From contig NZ_JARKNA010000002.1 in NCBI RefSeq assembly GCF_029360765.1, positions 180,803-244,802 of the forward strand: a DNA stretch of 64,000 nucleotides, in the 5' to 3' direction. Below the pieces are notes generated by a model. It saw nothing but the letters and a program-made list of their open reading frames with translations, was not told where the DNA came from and did no database searches. This DNA comes from Terrimonas pollutisoli. Lineage in GTDB: Bacteria; Bacteroidota; Bacteroidia; Chitinophagales; Chitinophagaceae. This document shows positions 55,787 through 64,000 of the stretch, in pieces. The stretch's first letter is position 1. Every line of letters starts with the position of its first letter. Made by a program: the position numbers and the translations under genes.

Positions 55787-55877
55787 AAGAACACAGCCCG
55801 CTTTTCGACTATTTTGTAATTAGACGACGCTGAATTTCTTACCTGTTCTTCGGAACACCCCTCCAGCGGATGGAGGT

Positions 55878-56909
55878 TTAAGCGATCTTTCTTGTCCGTT
55901 CTTTCATCAATGCCATTACTTCTTCTTTGCTGCTAAACACGTTGTTGATGTTAACGATGTTGTCAGCCAGTTTATCATACCGTTTGGTCATGAGCCAGAC
56001 AAAAATGTGGAGATAATGAATGCCGTCAAAAACAAAGACTTTCTGTTGCGCAAATTTGTCTTTGTTTTTCATAAACTCAACCGGTATTTCTGTATAATGA
56101 AGAGCAGGACGCAAATGATGTACAGCATGATAACCATCATTCCAGCAAATCTTGTTGTATTTGGTGTTGATGCAGTTGATGGTATTTTCTTCGGGGTTGT
56201 TGGGATCAATGAAGGCGTGCTGAGCCCAGTTGCCGAGCATCATCACCACACGGGCAAACAAAAAAGGAATAATAAAAATAAAAAGGGTTGCGTTCAGATT
56301 GACAAAACACATGGCAATGCAAAAAACAAAAAAGGACATTTCACCATAGGTAAGCCTGAGGTAAAACTTTTTTCTTTTTTTAGTAAACAAGTACATGAAT
56401 GTATCCCTGAATCCTAAAAACAAAAATCGCAAAACGTATCGGATGAAACCCCGAAGGCTGTCCCTGTTATAAGACAGGGTGCTGCTGGCATCATCTTCCA
56501 TATTGTTTTCTACATGGTGCATGGCCATGTGATGTACAAAATATGTTTCGGGTGTATGACCAAACAGTGGACAAACTCCCCAGATGATCCAGTTATAGAT
56601 CCAGGTGTATCCTTTTTTAAACAACTTTCTGTGACTGATGCAGTGAAGCATCAGGCCAAAGCGACCTTTAAAATACATCTGCGAAACATAGAAATAGGGA
56701 ATATAAACCAGCCACCAATACCAACCTTCTAATAATGGTGTATAGAGAATGATGGCAGCAGGTATTACTAAAATATGAATGGCAGTGAGCAGGTAAATAA
56801 AGGGAAGATCACGGGGGTCATTGATGTAGCGAAGCCAGAATTTATCGTACCAGTTGTATTTTTCTTTTGGTATATAAACCGGGTCTGTGATGGTGGTCAG
56901 ATTCTTCAT
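55878..56909 (-). CDS. Membrane fatty acid desaturase
   Basis: 343 residues with about four to six hydrophobic segments. The three histidine boxes of the membrane desaturase family are present: HCISHRKLF (HxxxH), [11 protein letters not shown] (HxxxHH with an extra His in front) and [11 protein letters not shown] (HxxHH) near the C-terminus. These bind a di-iron centre that inserts a double bond into an acyl chain; the position and chain cannot be told. Predicted inner membrane. The gene stands alone. Confidence 0.87.
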   Translation of the reverse strand: MKNLTTITDPVYIPKEKYNWYDKFWLRYINDPRDLPFIYLLTAIHILVIPAAIILYTPLLEGWYWWLVYIPYFYVSQMYFKGRFGLMLHCISHRKLFKKGYTWIYNWIIWGVCPLFGHTPETYFVHHMAMHHVENNMEDDASSTLSYNRDSLRGFIRYVLRFLFLGFRDTFMYLFTKKRKKFYLRLTYGEMSFFVFCIAMCFVNLNATLFIFIIPFLFARVVMMLGNWAQHAFIDPNNPEENTINCINTKYNKICWNDGYHAVHHLRPALHYTEIPVEFMKNKDKFAQQKVFVFDGIHYLHIFVWLMTKRYDKLADNIVNINNVFSSKEEVMALMKERTRKIA

Positions 56910-57123
56910 GAATATTTTAAAAATGATTGGCTATAAACTTTTTGACATGGGTAATAAATTACTTTTCAATTTCTTATCTCGTCAAAAACTTCGGAATGCG
57001 GTAAATCTACAGCTTTTCCCATCATTTAGACAGCTTTATTTGCAGCTACCCCTATTGTAAAAACGGTTAATAGTGGAATCTGGTATAACAAAAGATTATT
57101 TTAACAGCAGTTGAATTTGTCAA

Positions 57124-57162
57124 AAAAGATGAGCCGGGAATTTATTTCCCGGCTCATCTTTT
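57124..57162. terminator. Strong bidirectional terminator
   Basis: A 17-bp perfect stem, aaaagatgagccgggaa / ttcccggctcatctttt, with a 5-base loop. It lies just beyond the stop of the oxidoreductase gene on the minus strand. Confidence 0.88.
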
Positions 57163-57193
57163 ATAGAGACTTAGCAATTACTTCCAGTGCCGA

Positions 57194-58630
57194 TTAATTT
57201 TTTTCAATCTTCCGTACCTCAGTGGTGCCGCCTCCATTCAACGTCAGGTCCACAGGTTTGTTGGTTTTCCATGCACTTCTGGTAAAGTCGGGAATATCAA
57301 CTGTTCTTGATTTTTTGCCAACAGACATACCACTCAAAGGAATAATAGAACTCCATGCAGCCGCATCATATACGTCCTGGTCAAGCGGCAGGCCATTACG
57401 CAGACAATCGATCAGCCGCCAGTCCATGATAAAATCCATACCGCCGTGTCCACCTACTTCCTTAGCTATCTCACCAATATGTTTTACAATCGGTGGGGTA
57501 TATTTTTTATAAAGATCGTCCAGCTCTTCTTTTTTGATCCAGCTGTGACCAAATGCTATTCTTTCTGGTCCGGGGTATTTTTGGGCAACGCCCTTGGTAC
57601 CACTCAGCGTGTGAAGTCTTGAGTAAGGGCGGAGTGTAGAAACATCATGCTGCAGCATAATGTTTTTGCCTTTATTGGTGCGGATAATGGTCGTATTCAT
57701 ATTGCCGCGATAAGGCTTATCGACAAACTCGTTAAAGAATGGATCTTTCGCTGCCATATCCTTTGCCATATTATTGAGCGTAAAATCATTGGTGCTCATG
57801 CTTACCAGGTGATCCATTTTATCACCGCGGTTGATATTCATGCATTGGGCAATGGGACCAAGGCCATGGGTAGGATAGAGGTTCCCATTGTGCTGGTAAT
57901 TCTGTTTCAGCCGCCACATGTCGGCATAAGCATTTTTATTGAAAAGCCAGTCTTTACTCAGATCGTGAATATAAGCGCCTTCGCCTTGCACCAATTCACC
58001 AAACAATCCCTGGCGTGCCATATTCAATGTCAATAATTCGAAGAAATCATAGCAACAGTTTTCCAGCATCATGCAGTGTTGTTTTGTTTTCTCTGATGTT
58101 TCCACCAACTCCCACAGTTGATCGATGGATAAGCCGGCATTTACTTCCGTGGCGGCATGTTTTCCATTTTTCATGGCCATGATGGAAATAGGTGCATGCA
58201 GGTGCCAGGGAGTAACGTTGTATACAAGGTTGATGTCATTGCTTTCACACAAGGCTTTCCATCCTTCTTCGCCGCTGTATTCTTTTGCTTTGGGGCGGCC
58301 TCTTTTCTCCAGGTATTTTTGCATTTTTGTTACCCGGTCGGCATATTTATCGCAGAGGGCCACGATCTCCACGCCATCAATATAAGCTAAACGTTCTACG
58401 GCGCCGGTACCTCTTTGGCCTAAGCCAACTATACCAATGCGAACGGTTGGAATTTTTGGTGCGGCATAGCCACACATATTAAAACGTTGTTTACCGGATT
58501 CAAATTGGGAAGAGCGTTCCAGCTCTTCATCTGTTGTTGCTAAACTGCCTGCAAAAGAAGGAAGCCCGGTAGCGAGAAGGCCACCTCCAATGGATATACT
58601 GCGTAAAAATTTTCTGCGATTTGTAGACAT
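57194..58630 (-). CDS. Tat-exported Gfo/Idh/MocA family oxidoreductase
   Basis: 478 residues. N-terminus MSTNRRKFLRSISIGGGLLA carries a twin-arginine signal (NRRKFLRS) ahead of a hydrophobic stretch, so export as a folded protein with its cofactor is expected. The Rossmann part is shifted to RIGIVGLGQRGTGAVERL near residue 63, followed by EIVALCDKYADRV, VTPWHLHAPI and AATEVNAG, as in NAD(P)-dependent Gfo/Idh/MocA enzymes. Exported members in Bacteroidota often act on glycans (for example glycosidases of GH109 type). The motifs alone do not decide between dehydrogenase and GH109-like hydrolysis. Confidence 0.88.
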   Translation of the reverse strand: MSTNRRKFLRSISIGGGLLATGLPSFAGSLATTDEELERSSQFESGKQRFNMCGYAAPKIPTVRIGIVGLGQRGTGAVERLAYIDGVEIVALCDKYADRVTKMQKYLEKRGRPKAKEYSGEEGWKALCESNDINLVYNVTPWHLHAPISIMAMKNGKHAATEVNAGLSIDQLWELVETSEKTKQHCMMLENCCYDFFELLTLNMARQGLFGELVQGEGAYIHDLSKDWLFNKNAYADMWRLKQNYQHNGNLYPTHGLGPIAQCMNINRGDKMDHLVSMSTNDFTLNNMAKDMAAKDPFFNEFVDKPYRGNMNTTIIRTNKGKNIMLQHDVSTLRPYSRLHTLSGTKGVAQKYPGPERIAFGHSWIKKEELDDLYKKYTPPIVKHIGEIAKEVGGHGGMDFIMDWRLIDCLRNGLPLDQDVYDAAAWSSIIPLSGMSVGKKSRTVDIPDFTRSAWKTNKPVDLTLNGGGTTEVRKIEKN

Positions 58631-58745
58631 GACGATGCAATTTTTTGTTGTCGCAAGTTCCTGAATTAATCAACGGTAAAATGGCAAAAAGGAAGATGGC
58701 GCAAACGGTTGAACGGGTGTTTGATGCTTTATCGTACCTGAAAAA

Positions 58746-59423
58746 TCATTCTTCCAGCAATCCCGGCCTTCTTTCCTTTGTTCTTTTCAATGCTTCATCA
58801 TGACGCCAGTCATCCACCTTTTTAGGATCACCACTTAATAATACATCCGGAACCTTCCAGCCGCGAAAATCAGCAGGTCGGGTATACACGGGTGGCGCTA
58901 ATAGATTATCCTGGAAGGAGTCAAAAAGGGCAGAGGTTTCATCATTTAAAACACCGGGCAATAAACGTCCGATTGCATCTACCAGCACTGCGGCCGCCAG
59001 CTCACCACCACTTAATACATAATCACCAATAGAGATTTCTTTGGTGACAAAATGTTCCCGTATTCTTTCATCAATGCCTTTATAATGGCCGCAAATCATG
59101 ATGATGTTTTCTTTTAATGATAGCGTGTTAGCAGTTTTTTGCGTCAATGTTTCGCCATCAGGAGTCAAAAAAATGATCTCATCATATTTCCGGTCTTTTG
59201 ACAACTCTTCAATAGCATTGGTTAGCGGTTCGCACATCATAACCATGCCTGCGCCACCGCCATATTGGTAATCGTCAACCTGGCCCTGGTTATTAATGGC
59301 CCATTTGCGAAGATTATGAGTGTGCACTTCCAATAGTCCCTTGGCCTGCGCTCTTTTCATGATGCTGTGCTCAAAAGGGCTTTTCAATAATTCTGGTAAA
59401 ACAGTAATGATATCTATTCGCAT
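58746..59423 (-). CDS. trmD: tRNA (guanine-N1)-methyltransferase
   Basis: Methylates G37 next to the anticodon, preventing frameshifts; essential in most bacteria. 225 residues with the SPOUT trefoil knot: [33 protein letters not shown] and the SAM-binding [20 protein letters not shown], then [19 protein letters not shown]. The start codon lies one base from a palindromic repeat (59424-59452), so the native 5' region including any ribosome-binding site has been replaced. Confidence 0.96.
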   Translation of the reverse strand: MRIDIITVLPELLKSPFEHSIMKRAQAKGLLEVHTHNLRKWAINNQGQVDDYQYGGGAGMVMMCEPLTNAIEELSKDRKYDEIIFLTPDGETLTQKTANTLSLKENIIMICGHYKGIDERIREHFVTKEISIGDYVLSGGELAAAVLVDAIGRLLPGVLNDETSALFDSFQDNLLAPPVYTRPADFRGWKVPDVLLSGDPKKVDDWRHDEALKRTKERRPGLLEE

Positions 59424-59452
59424 GAAGCCCCCAACCCCTAAAGGGGGGTATG
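59424..59452. repeat. Palindromic dispersed repeat immediately upstream of trmD
   Basis: cccccaacccctaaaggggggt is close to the copy in argF' (cccccaacccctaaagggg), 20 bases alike. It occupies the place where the trmD ribosome-binding region should be. Confidence 0.8.
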
Positions 59453-59503
59453 GGATGCTTCAAAGATAAATGAAGAATGATGTATCAAGCGGAGCCGGGG
59501 CCA

Positions 59504-59872
59504 CTAGTTGCATGTTATATCAATTTGCCTGGTAGAAGAATTTGTAGAAGGATCTTCTGCAATTACTTTTATTTTATAACTCTTACCGGCTTGTGCCGTA
59601 AAAGTTTGATCAAAGGCGTAATTCTTGGTAGCGGGATGGATATGTACATGCACTACCTCTGTGCCACCGCCATCATACACTTCTACATGAACCTGGTTGA
59701 TATAGGCATTGTCGGCAATAGTTCCCTTAATATGAACTTCACCCGCAGGCAATACCGTATTATTGGTTGGAGAGCTAATAGTGATGGAGGGTGCATCCGT
59801 ATCTTCCGCTTCGTCTTTGCTACAGCTCAAAAACAAAACACTCAATACGGAAATAAGCAGAGAATATTTCAT
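59504..59872 (-). CDS. Small lipoprotein with an immunoglobulin-like domain
   Basis: 122 residues; lipobox VLFLSCSKDE at the N-terminus. The mature part (APSITISSPTNNTVLPAGEV, IKGTIADNAYINQVHVEVYD, then SYKIKVIAEDPSTNSSTRQI) has the pattern of a single Ig-like beta-sandwich of the kind called DUF4625 or cadherin-like; assignment tentative. Exposed on the periplasmic side or cell surface. The product is small enough to be a binding or structural protein; no substrate known. Confidence 0.72.
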   Translation of the reverse strand: MKYSLLISVLSVLFLSCSKDEAEDTDAPSITISSPTNNTVLPAGEVHIKGTIADNAYINQVHVEVYDGGGTEVVHVHIHPATKNYAFDQTFTAQAGKSYKIKVIAEDPSTNSSTRQIDITCN

Positions 59873-59937
59873 AGTTAACGGCGATAAGATTTATAGCTCT
59901 AAAAATAGAAATAAAGGGGCAAACTCCAAAGCCGTAA

Positions 59938-60324
59938 TTAATCTTCTAAAAACTCATCAAGGTCCCTTCTTTCTTTTTTGGTAGGCCTTCCAATTTTACT
60001 TTGACGCTTGCCGGTATGAAAACTGGCCGCCTGGAATTTTATCCGTTCCAATTCTTCCGGTGGTGTAACGTCAATGTAGTTTTTTATGGCCTCACTGTGA
60101 GCAGCTCTTTTTTCCAACAAGCCCGTGACTTTTATTCGCCAGCGTTTAGCGTCGGTTTTTACTTCATATTCGTCGCCGATCTTTACATGCCTGGCCGCTT
60201 TTACAGCCATACCTTCAAATTTTACTTTGCCCGTATCGCATGCCACAGCAGCCATGGTTCTTGTTTTAAAAAGCCGGATGGCCCAGAGGTATTTATCGAG
60301 GCGGAGTTTTTCCTTTTCCGGCAT
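59938..60324 (-). CDS. hslR: Hsp15-like S4 RNA-binding protein
   Basis: 128 residues with an N-terminal S4 domain (KLRLDKYLWAIRLFKTRTMA, then AACDTGKVKFEGMAVKAARH) and a basic tail (GKRQSKIGRPTKKERRDLDE) typical of Hsp15. In E. coli Hsp15 binds stalled 50S subunits carrying a nascent chain and helps recycling. Cytoplasmic. Three bases separate it from the upstream GNAT gene, so they share a transcript. Confidence 0.87.
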   Translation of the reverse strand: MPEKEKLRLDKYLWAIRLFKTRTMAAVACDTGKVKFEGMAVKAARHVKIGDEYEVKTDAKRWRIKVTGLLEKRAAHSEAIKNYIDVTPPEELERIKFQAASFHTGKRQSKIGRPTKKERRDLDEFLED

Positions 60325-60327
60325 CTG

Positions 60328-60876
60328 CTAATTTTTTTCTTTTAAAAAGAAATTATGCTTTTTTGAGAGTCGTTCCGTTTCATCTTTTCTAAAACCGACA
60401 GAATAAAGCAAAGCTTCAGCCGATGCATTTCCTTTCAAGGACATACTATGGATATACTTAATCTCAGGGTAATTCTGTAAAATATAAGTTGTGAAGTGCG
60501 ATACTACTTTTTTTGTAATCCCCTTTTTCCGAAGGGAAGGTTTTGTTGCAAATCCAATCCAGCATCGTTTATTGTTTTCAGCAAAAGTTTCCAAACTTAA
60601 ATCGTAGAGATGAAGTATTCCTGCATACGCATCATGCCATTTAAAAAGCCAATCCTGCGATCCATGTTTGGGAGAAAACCTTCCATATTTTTCCAAATCA
60701 TTCGCATATTGCTTTGCCGTTTCATAATGTTTGAACTTTTCATCGGTAAATAAAGAATCATCATTTTCAAACAGAAGGTATAGCTGCTGAAAGTTCTCAG
60801 GGGTCAACTTCTCAAAGGAGAGTTCATCGGTGTTATCAATGACGGGAAAATTAAAATATGGTTTTGAAACTTGCAT
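60328..60876 (-). CDS. GNAT family N-acetyltransferase (RimJ-like)
   Basis: 182 residues. The opening VIDNTDELSFEKLTPENFQQ and WLFKWHDAYAGILHLYDLSL, plus RCWIGFATKPSLRKKGITKK with the acetyl-CoA loop (RKKGITK) and SLKGNASAEALLYSVGFRKD, are those of the ribosomal-protein acetyltransferase subgroup of GNAT enzymes. Substrate unknown. Upstream partner of the S4 protein gene. Confidence 0.82.
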   Translation of the reverse strand: MQVSKPYFNFPVIDNTDELSFEKLTPENFQQLYLLFENDDSLFTDEKFKHYETAKQYANDLEKYGRFSPKHGSQDWLFKWHDAYAGILHLYDLSLETFAENNKRCWIGFATKPSLRKKGITKKVVSHFTTYILQNYPEIKYIHSMSLKGNASAEALLYSVGFRKDETERLSKKHNFFLKEKN

Positions 60877-60901
60877 AAAAAAAGATGAATCTTCTCAAAA
60901 T

Positions 60902-60930
60902 TAAAAAACCTCACTCAAAGAAGTGAGGTT
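60902..60930 (-). terminator. Terminator after the dipeptidase gene
   Basis: On the minus strand aacctcact / agtgaggtt form a 9-bp stem with a 6-base loop followed by a run of six T, about 38 bases past the dipeptidase stop codon. Confidence 0.85.
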
Positions 60931-60946
60931 GATACTGTCGGATTCT

Positions 60947-60975
60947 AAAGTCTCTCCTTAGGGAGATTTAGAGGG
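60947..60975. repeat. Diverged palindromic repeat containing the dipeptidase stop codon
   Basis: tctctccttagggagattta followed by gagggt resembles the ccctaaaggg-type repeat (tctccttagggaga as core palindrome, then atttagaggg). The dipeptidase's last codons and stop (CTC TAA on the minus strand) lie within it. Confidence 0.7.
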
Positions 60976-62335
60976 TTTCCGAAAAATACTTATGGAAATA
61001 GGGTATTGTCTCTATCCCTTTATAGTAGTTTTCAATATTATATTTTTCATTCGGGCTATGCAGGTTGTCATTGTCCAGGCCAAAGCCCATAAAAACGATT
61101 TTTATACCCAATTCTTTTTCGAGAATAGAGCAAATAGGAATACTGCCTCCTCCGCGAACAGGAATTGGAGTTTTTCCAAAAGTGGTTTCTACAGCTTTCG
61201 ATGCTGCTTTATAACCTTTACTATCGATCGGTGTCATATAAGGTTCTCCGCCGTGATGCAACTCAGCTTTTACTTCCACCGATTTGGGAGCAATGGATTT
61301 AAAATAACTTAATAGTTTTTCTGTCATTTTATCTGAAGATTGGTTAGGCACCAACCGTGCAGAAATTTTTGCATAGGCTTTGGAAGGCAACACTGTTTTA
61401 GCTCCTTCACCAGTGTATCCACCCCAGATGCCGTTTATTTCCAGTGTCGGGCGAATGCCGGTTCTTTCATACGTGGTATAACCTTTTTCGCCCCACAATT
61501 CTTTTATCCCTAGTTCCTGTTTATATTCTTTTTCATCAAAGGGAGCTTTATTGATTAAAGCTCTTTCTTCAGCACTTGCGACAACTACATCATCATAAAA
61601 GCCGGGTATGGTTACATGATTGTTTTCATCATGGCAACTGGCGATCATTTTCGCTAAAATAGTGATCGGGTTCGCAACAGCACCTCCGTACGTGCCACTA
61701 TGCAGATCACGGTTAGCTCCGGTTACTTCTACCTGTATATAGCTTAAGCCACGTACCCCCGTATCCAGCGAAGGATTTTCCATACTTAACATAGCACTGT
61801 CGCTGATCAATATCACATCGGCCTTAAGTAATTCTTTATTCGCTGCAACAAACTTTCCCAGGTTGGGCGAGCCCACTTCTTCCTCACCTTCAATCAGGAA
61901 TTTAATATTGGTGGACATGGTGTTTGTTTTCACCATCGTTTCCAATGCTTTTACATGCATAAAAAACTGGCCCTTATCATCCGCCGATCCACGGGCAAAT
62001 ACTTTTCCATCTTTGATTACAGGATCAAAGGGCCCACTATGCCAAAGCTCTAATGGTTCGGCTGGTTGCACATCATAATGTCCATATACCAAAACAGTTG
62101 GTTTGCCGGCATCAATGATTTTTTCACCAAATACAACAGGATGTCCGTCGGTCGCCATTACCTCAGCCTTGTCACAGCCTGCGGCCAGTAAATTTTGCTT
62201 TACCGCTTCAGCACATTTTTCCATATCAGCTTTGTGTTCGCTTTTGGCGCTTACAGAGGGTATTCGGAGCAGTTCTAGCATTTCATTTAAAAAACGGTCT
62301 TTATTTTTTTCCTGGTAATCTTTCCATGCTTGCAT
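60968..62335 (-). CDS. M20 family dipeptidase
   Basis: About 455 residues from MQAWKDYQEKNKDRF (62335). Two-domain M20 peptidase: metal residues in VYGHYDVQPAEP (His), GSADDKGQFFMH (bridging Asp), IEGEEEVGSPN (Glu pair), LISDSAMLS (Asp) and DNDNLHSPNEKYN (His), with an inserted dimerisation domain (about 205-310). This arrangement is that of carnosinase-like dipeptidases. Cytoplasmic, degrading short peptides from outside or from protein turnover. The C-terminus ends in a repeat (SETL, stop). Confidence 0.9.
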   Translation of the reverse strand: MQAWKDYQEKNKDRFLNEMLELLRIPSVSAKSEHKADMEKCAEAVKQNLLAAGCDKAEVMATDGHPVVFGEKIIDAGKPTVLVYGHYDVQPAEPLELWHSGPFDPVIKDGKVFARGSADDKGQFFMHVKALETMVKTNTMSTNIKFLIEGEEEVGSPNLGKFVAANKELLKADVILISDSAMLSMENPSLDTGVRGLSYIQVEVTGANRDLHSGTYGGAVANPITILAKMIASCHDENNHVTIPGFYDDVVVASAEERALINKAPFDEKEYKQELGIKELWGEKGYTTYERTGIRPTLEINGIWGGYTGEGAKTVLPSKAYAKISARLVPNQSSDKMTEKLLSYFKSIAPKSVEVKAELHHGGEPYMTPIDSKGYKAASKAVETTFGKTPIPVRGGGSIPICSILEKELGIKIVFMGFGLDNDNLHSPNEKYNIENYYKGIETIPYFHKYFSETL

Positions 62336-62462
62336 GACAAACAAATTTGAATATTTTGAAAAAGGCCACCCACCCGGTGGCGGGCAATAGGGGCGAAGAT
62401 AAGGAGGATGGAAATAATAGCTGTCTTGCTAAGGAATAAGTCGGGCTGCTGGTGGGAGTGTA

Positions 62463-63671
62463 CTAGTCCGCCGACTTCTTTTTGTTGTTCTTGATAGTAT
62501 TTCTATTATTTCCTTCGTTAAGAGAAGATGTGGCTGCTTTTGTCACGGCCTTATTACCAAACCGGTCTTTGATATTATCAACAGCTTTATACAGGTTGAG
62601 CTTTTCCTCGTTGTTGTTAAATAAATTCATTTGCATGGTAAACGGAATCAGCTGGCTGAAGCGAACTCCCAGCAAACGAACAGGCTCACCTTTGCGATAA
62701 AGTTTGGTAAACAGGTCTTTTACTTTCGCAATTAATAGATCATCCAGGGAAGTATAATCAATGGTCTCTTGTCTCGATACCGTTTCAAAATCAGGGTAGC
62801 GGATCTTCACCGTGACACAACCGGTTAATTTTTCATCACTCCGAAGATCATAGGCGTTTTGCTCTGTCAATCGCACCAGTTCACTATGCAATGCCGGTAT
62901 ATCCGTTATATTTTCATGAAAGGTATTTTCCCGGCTCATACTTTTTTGCTCCCAATCTGTTTCAATTTCAGCAGAGCCGATGCCATGGGCTTTTTGCCAA
63001 AGCGAATGCCCCCAGCTGCCAACATATTTTTCCAGTAATTCGACAGGTGTCCTTGCAATATCTTCAATGGTATAGATGCCGAAATTTTTAAGCTGTTGTT
63101 CTGTCTGTTTCCCGACACCATTGATTTTTTCAATTTTTAAAGGCCACAGAAATTCTTTTTCTTTTCCATGCGGTACTTCCAGGAACCCATTGGGTTTGGC
63201 TTCATTGGTAGCGATCTTGCTGATAAATTTTGCCGAGGATAAACCGCAGGAAATGGGAAGCCCTGTTTCTTTAATCACCAGATCCCGCAATTCGCGGGTG
63301 TATTTACTGACATTAAAAAATTTATCCATCCCTGTAAGATCACAGTAAAACTCATCGATGGATGCTTTTTCAAACAAAGGGACTTTTGACGCTATAATGT
63401 CGGTAACCCAGCGGGAATATTTACTGTATTGTCCTCTCGTTCCTTGAAGCAAAATGGCATGCGGGCAGAGCTTCATGGCTGTACGCATAGGCATAGCTGA
63501 ATGCACACCATATTTCCTTGCTTCGTAACTGCAGGTCGATACAACGCCGCGATCACTGGTACCACCTACAATGATTGGCTTTCCTTTTAAGGAAGGATTG
63601 TTGATGACCTCCACCGCCACAAAAAACGAGTCCAGATCAAAATGGGCAATATGACGAAGCTGTTCCGGCAT
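62463..63671 (-). CDS. dinB: DNA polymerase IV
   Basis: Y-family translesion polymerase, 402 residues. Catalytic carboxylates are in HFDLDSFFVAVE and ASIDEFYCDLTGMD; finger and thumb regions follow (GLSSAKFISKIATNEAKPNG, INGVGKQTEQQLKNFGIYTI), then the little-finger domain (LGVRFSQLIPF). The tail (GNNRNTIKNNKKKSAD) is basic and has no evident clamp-binding peptide (QLxLF type), except possibly MQLNL-like TMQMNLF near residue 350, which could serve. A TAACTTTG box (63683-63676) with TTG 17 bases away could be its promoter, which would place the transcript start close to the ATG. Confidence 0.93.
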   Translation of the reverse strand: MPEQLRHIAHFDLDSFFVAVEVINNPSLKGKPIIVGGTSDRGVVSTCSYEARKYGVHSAMPMRTAMKLCPHAILLQGTRGQYSKYSRWVTDIIASKVPLFEKASIDEFYCDLTGMDKFFNVSKYTRELRDLVIKETGLPISCGLSSAKFISKIATNEAKPNGFLEVPHGKEKEFLWPLKIEKINGVGKQTEQQLKNFGIYTIEDIARTPVELLEKYVGSWGHSLWQKAHGIGSAEIETDWEQKSMSRENTFHENITDIPALHSELVRLTEQNAYDLRSDEKLTGCVTVKIRYPDFETVSRQETIDYTSLDDLLIAKVKDLFTKLYRKGEPVRLLGVRFSQLIPFTMQMNLFNNNEEKLNLYKAVDNIKDRFGNKAVTKAATSSLNEGNNRNTIKNNKKKSAD

Positions 63672-63828
63672 TTTTCAAAGTTAGTTAATTGGAAAAAGGT
63701 CAATGGGGAAATTGGAAAATTTTGAAGATGAAGGCAGTTAACAATTTTTAAACTATTTTGGTTTTCGGATCAGGGAAGTTTGATCAATAAAAAGAAATTT
63801 CCCAATTCCAAAATTTCAAAATCTTTCT

Positions 63829-64000
63829 ATGACCCTTGAATGGCTTAAAACAGGTATTGGCCCGCTGAAAGAACTAATTGCTTTTCTGAATAAAGAAGGT
63901 AAGACCACTGATATATTAAAACGGCAGGTTATCCGCGAACTTCGCAACAATCTCAATATTTTCCATAATGGATTTTTGAATAATGTGTCACAGGATACAA
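63829..64000 (+). CDS. Unidentified gene, 3' end cut off by window
   Basis: Open frame from ATG 63829 to the window edge, 57 residues so far, starting MTLEWLKTGIGPLKELIAFL, then NKEGKTTDILKRQVIRELRN. No signal peptide. Predicted largely helical; no family recognised from this part. It diverges from dinB across about 157 bases, a stretch with an imperfect inverted repeat of gaaattggaaaattttgaag-like words. Confidence 0.6.
   Translation, partial: MTLEWLKTGIGPLKELIAFLNKEGKTTDILKRQVIRELRNNLNIFHNGFLNNVSQDT

Noticed and set aside
55729..55794. Longer adenine deaminase start
   Set aside because: The extra N-terminus is translated palindromic repeat; the family start is MSSFSITGN.

Overview
The window looks like chromosomal DNA of a Bacteroidota bacterium, most likely in or near Chitinophagaceae (inferred from gene content; no search was run). 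Pointers are a PorP/SprF type IX secretion protein, an Oar-like TonB receptor, bacillithiol synthesis (BshA), an arginine pathway built on an N-acylornithine carbamoyltransferase, propeller and 7TMR-DISM histidine kinases, a DUF4292 lipoprotein, and a TAnnTTTG-type promoter. No tRNA, rRNA, CRISPR array, prophage or transposase was recognised.

Layout. 1-6.1 kb: the 3' end of dut, a DUF4292 lipoprotein, an EnvC-like murein hydrolase activator, convergent bshA, an M28 peptidase and a low-GC orphan. 6.1-16.1 kb: a nine-gene minus-strand arginine operon (GNAT enzyme, argG, argC, a NamZ/DUF1343 gene, argD, argF', argB, argE, argH) behind a recognisable promoter. 16.1-24.5 kb: a mixed block with an RsmI-like methyltransferase, an EI24 membrane protein, 3-methyladenine glycosylase, an SLC13 transporter, PorP/SprF, upp and anmK. 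24.5-33.7 kb: a signalling operon of three histidine kinases with different sensor halves but closely similar kinase cores, followed by a stand-alone receiver and a receiver-adenylate cyclase; a fourth kinase survives only as a C-terminal stub. 33.8-38.2 kb: a c-type cytochrome lipoprotein, a truncated sensor N-terminus, then LytTR regulator, LytS-like kinase, DUF4288 and LiaF-like genes. 38.4-45.2 kb: divergent TonB receptor and giant propeller-amidohydrolase. 45.2-54.1 kb: a cluster of five palindromes, two small paralogous orphans, a lipoprotein, a CehA/McbA-type metallohydrolase and two tandem adenylate cyclase-TPR genes, with two further cyclase N-terminal stubs flanking the metallohydrolase. 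54.1-64 kb: adenine deaminase, fatty acid desaturase, a Tat-exported oxidoreductase, trmD, an Hsp15-like S4 protein, M20 dipeptidase and dinB.

How the genes work together. The arginine operon supplies every step from N-acylglutamate to arginine except carbamoyl phosphate synthesis. Its first gene, a GNAT protein with four paired cysteines, is the obvious candidate for the missing N-acylglutamate synthase, and Val90 in ArgF' points to succinylated rather than acetylated intermediates. The kinase operon probably converts several extracellular or envelope cues into phosphorylation of two receivers, one of which should set cyclic AMP output; the TPR cyclases add two more cyclase genes.

Two themes stand out beyond ordinary annotation. 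Short palindromic repeats of several families lie at gene ends and inside coding frames (argF', the N-terminus of argC, the C-terminus of argG, the stop codon of the dipeptidase, one base ahead of trmD). Two paralogous gene arrays, kinases and TPR cyclases, have decayed copies left beside unrelated genes, recording past deletions or insertions.
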